Of a DNA stretch of 8,163 bases, positions 6,171-8,163 are shown one piece after another. The translations under genes and the position numbers were made by a program. Within the stretch, counting starts at the first letter, position 1; each line of letters begins with the position of its first letter. The stretch is from contig JAIDUY010000469.1 in the NCBI GenBank assembly GCA_029059965.1, positions 1 to 8,163 on the forward strand, given 5' to 3'. Under the pieces are notes generated by a model. It saw only the letters and a list, made by a program, of their open reading frames with translations, did no database searches and was not told the DNA's origin. This stretch comes from Muribaculaceae bacterium (lineage in GTDB: Bacteria > Bacteroidota > Bacteroidia > Bacteroidales > Muribaculaceae).

Positions 6171-7871
6171 TCAGATGCCGTAGGCGGCAAGTTCGGCGGG
6201 GTCGAAGCTGTTGATGAATTCTGCGTGCTTGGTGATTTCGGCAGCGGCGAGGTTGCTGTAGACAACGGCGCTGTTGCGGAAGCTCTCGCAGTTCTTTGCA
6301 TCGAGGAGCAACAGGTAGGACATCACCAGGTTGCCGGCCATCTCGACGAGGCGACGAGCCATGAAGTCGAGGTAAGCCTGGTTGTTGACGGCAGTCACCT
6401 TCTCAACGGCTGCGGAGTAGGTCTCGGTGAGCTTGGCGAGCTTCTCGGCGATGGGAGCGAGCTCACCGGCGAAGCCCTGTGCGGCATAGCTGTCGATGAG
6501 GGTGCGGTAGCTGCCGGTGGTGACGTGGCGGATGGCTGCCACGACCTGCAGCTGGGTGGTGCCTTCGTAGATGCTGGTGATGCGTGCGTCGCGGTAGATG
6601 CGCTCGCAGGCATAGTCCTTCATGAAGCCGGAACCGCCGTGAATCTGAATGCAGTCGTAGGCGTTCTGGTTGCAGTACTCGCTGCCGAGGCCCTTGGCCA
6701 TGGGGGTGAGAGCGTCGGCGAGGCGGCTGTAGTGCTTCATCTCGGCGCGTTCCTCCTCGTTGAGCTTGCGCTCGCGGGCGATATCCTCGTAAGCCTTGTA
6801 CATGTCCACGAAACGGGCTGTTTCGTAGAGCAGGCTGCGGCTTGCGTCGAGCTTGGCTTTCATCACTGCCAGCATCTCGGATACGGCGGGGAACTCGATG
6901 ATGGCCTTGCCGAACTGGCGGCGTTCCTTGGCATACTGCAGAGCCTCGCGCCATGCGAGTTCGCTGACACCTACGCTCTGAGCGGCGATGCCCAGACGGG
7001 CGCCGTTCATCAGTGCCATCACATACTTGATGAGGCCCATGCGGCGCGAACCGCAGAGCTCGGCGGGAGCGTTCTTGTAGACGAGCTCGCAGGTGGGCGA
7101 ACCCTTGATGCCCATCTTGTTCTCGATGCGGCGCACGTTGACACCGCCGTTACGCTTGTCGTAGATAAACATCGACAGGCCGCGGCCGTCCTTGGTGCCG
7201 TCCTCGGAGCGGGCGAGCACCAGATGGATGTCGCTGTCGCCGTTGGTGATGAAGCGCTTGACGCCGTTGAGCACCCATGTGCCGTCCTCTTTCTGAGTGG
7301 CTTTGAGCATTACGCTCTGGAGGTCGGAGCCGGCATCGGGCTCGGTGAGGTCCATACTCATGGTCTCGCCCTCGCATACGCGGGGGATGTACTTGGCGCG
7401 CTGTTCCTCGCTGCCGAACTCATAGAGAGTCTCGGCGCAGTCCTGCAGGCCCCAGAGGTTCTCGAAGCCTGTGTCGGCGCGGCTGACGATGTCGGCGGCC
7501 ATGATGTAGGGAGTGATGGGGAAGTTCAGGCCACCGAAGCGACGGGGCATGGACATGCCCATCAGGCCTGCCTTGCGGCATACGTCAAGGTTCTCGACGG
7601 TGCCGTCGGCATAGATGGCGCGGCCGTCGGCGCAGGAAGCGCCCTGGTGGTCCACAGCCTCGGCGTTTGCGGCGATGGTGTTTCCGCACACTTCGCCTAC
7701 GATTTCGAGAACCTTCTCATAGTTGTCCATGGCGTCCTCGAAGTTGCGGGGAGCGTAGTCGTAGGCCTCTGCCTGAGAGAAGTTCCGTTCCTTGAGAGCT
7801 ACAATCTTCTCCATCAGGGGATGATGGAGGTGATGGCGCAGCTCGGGATTGTCGGTATAGAAATTAGCCAT
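6171..7871 (-). CDS. Acyl-CoA dehydrogenase family flavoprotein, large form
   Basis: This is a soluble FAD enzyme expected to oxidise an acyl-CoA to the 2,3-enoyl-CoA (or run in reverse) and exchange electrons with ETF. The 566 residues exceed the usual 380 or so, owing to an N-terminal extension of about 60-80 residues and a C-terminal helical extension after about 450. Core motifs are in order: MSMDLTEPDAGSDL (171-184) and WVLNGVKRFITNGD (199-212) in the middle FAD/substrate region, ERRQFGKAI (316-324), QIHGGSGFMKDYACER (409-424) and IYEGTTQLQ (434-442). E436 in IYEGT aligns with the catalytic base of short/medium-chain enzymes, so it is probably active. It starts 10 bp after etfA and ends before a strong terminator, so it is the last gene of an etf operon. 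Substrate and chain length cannot be told from sequence alone. Confidence 0.92.
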   Translation of the reverse strand: MANFYTDNPELRHHLHHPLMEKIVALKERNFSQAEAYDYAPRNFEDAMDNYEKVLEIVGEVCGNTIAANAEAVDHQGASCADGRAIYADGTVENLDVCRKAGLMGMSMPRRFGGLNFPITPYIMAADIVSRADTGFENLWGLQDCAETLYEFGSEEQRAKYIPRVCEGETMSMDLTEPDAGSDLQSVMLKATQKEDGTWVLNGVKRFITNGDSDIHLVLARSEDGTKDGRGLSMFIYDKRNGGVNVRRIENKMGIKGSPTCELVYKNAPAELCGSRRMGLIKYVMALMNGARLGIAAQSVGVSELAWREALQYAKERRQFGKAIIEFPAVSEMLAVMKAKLDASRSLLYETARFVDMYKAYEDIARERKLNEEERAEMKHYSRLADALTPMAKGLGSEYCNQNAYDCIQIHGGSGFMKDYACERIYRDARITSIYEGTTQLQVVAAIRHVTTGSYRTLIDSYAAQGFAGELAPIAEKLAKLTETYSAAVEKVTAVNNQAYLDFMARRLVEMAGNLVMSYLLLLDAKNCESFRNSAVVYSNLAAAEITKHAEFINSFDPAELAAYGI

Positions 7872-7881
7872 TGTCAGTGGA

Positions 7882-8163
7882 TTACTTGGAGTTCTTTTTG
7901 TAGTATTTGATGAGCTTGGGCACGACCTCTTCCATGTCGCCGGTGATAACGTAGTCGGCTATGGTGTTGATGGGTGCGTTGGGGTCGTTGTTGATGGAGA
8001 TGATGATGGAGCTGTCCTGCATGCCGGCGATGTGCTGAATCTGGCCGGAGATGCCACAGGCGATGTAAAGCTTGGGGCGGACAGTCACACCGGTCTGGCC
8101 GATCTGACGCTCGTGTTCGATGAACCCGGCGTCGACGGCAGCACGCGATGCGCCCACTTCGGC
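7882..8163 (-). CDS. etfA: Electron transfer flavoprotein alpha subunit, C-terminal part
   Basis: Only the last 93 residues are in the window; the frame is open at the right edge, so the start is missing. EtfA pairs with EtfB to pass electrons between acyl-CoA dehydrogenases and other carriers. The fragment is the FAD-binding domain. [41 protein letters not shown] and [20 protein letters not shown] follow the family pattern, including the SR, QTG and GISGxIQH segments that contact FAD. It ends in a lysine-rich tail (YYKKNSK). The acyl-CoA dehydrogenase follows after 10 bp, and etfB most likely lies upstream beyond the edge. Whether this ETF is bifurcating cannot be decided from this part. Confidence 0.95.
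   Translation of the reverse strand, partial: AEVGASRAAVDAGFIEHERQIGQTGVTVRPKLYIACGISGQIQHIAGMQDSSIIISINNDPNAPINTIADYVITGDMEEVVPKLIKYYKKNSK

Noticed and set aside
6225..7910. Very long open frame (561 codons) on the plus strand, antisense to the acyl-CoA dehydrogenase gene
   Set aside because: It mirrors a clear conserved gene, has composition dominated by Val, Ala, Gly, Asp and His, and shows no family motif. GC-rich third positions in the real gene remove stops from the opposite strand, so long antisense frames are expected.

Overview
The window looks like chromosomal DNA from a member of the order Bacteroidales, probably a GC-rich gut lineage such as Muribaculaceae; the family is a guess. 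Three things support this. The two-component pair closely resembles Bacteroides RprX/RprY. LpxD is followed directly by an LpxC of the kind that is fused to FabZ in this phylum. An intergenic promoter fits the Bacteroidetes -33 TTTG / -7 TAnnTTTG pattern, and most starts lack a strong Shine-Dalgarno. All seven genes lie on the minus strand, so transcription runs from high to low coordinates. No mobile element, CRISPR array, tRNA or rRNA was seen.

In transcription order: (1) 8163-6171 holds the 3' end of etfA (electron transfer flavoprotein alpha) and, 10 bp on, a large acyl-CoA dehydrogenase. This unit ends in a strong intrinsic terminator at 6116-6151. (2) 6024-4606 is nhaA, a Na+/H+ antiporter. 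Its leader carries a hairpin and two sets of short tandem repeats, and a long imperfect stem-loop (4514-4582) follows the gene. (3) A consensus promoter (4492-4523), partly inside that stem-loop, drives rprX (sensor kinase) and rprY (OmpR-type regulator), 6 bp apart. A terminator at 2077-2112 closes the unit. (4) A 232-bp gap with 11-bp-period direct repeats precedes lpxD and lpxC, the early lipid A genes. lpxC runs off the left edge and is likely to continue into fabZ and then lpxA.

The genes are housekeeping or core-accessory functions: flavin-based electron transfer from an acyl-CoA, sodium and pH homeostasis, envelope or ion stress signalling, and outer-membrane lipid A synthesis. I see no obviously new multi-gene system. 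The most interesting material is regulatory. The rprXY pair sits between a sodium antiporter and the lipid A genes, and short direct repeats with 10-11 bp or 22 bp spacing, the geometry used by OmpR/PhoB-family regulators, lie in all three intergenic regions. The long antisense open frames on the plus strand are treated as codon-bias shadows.
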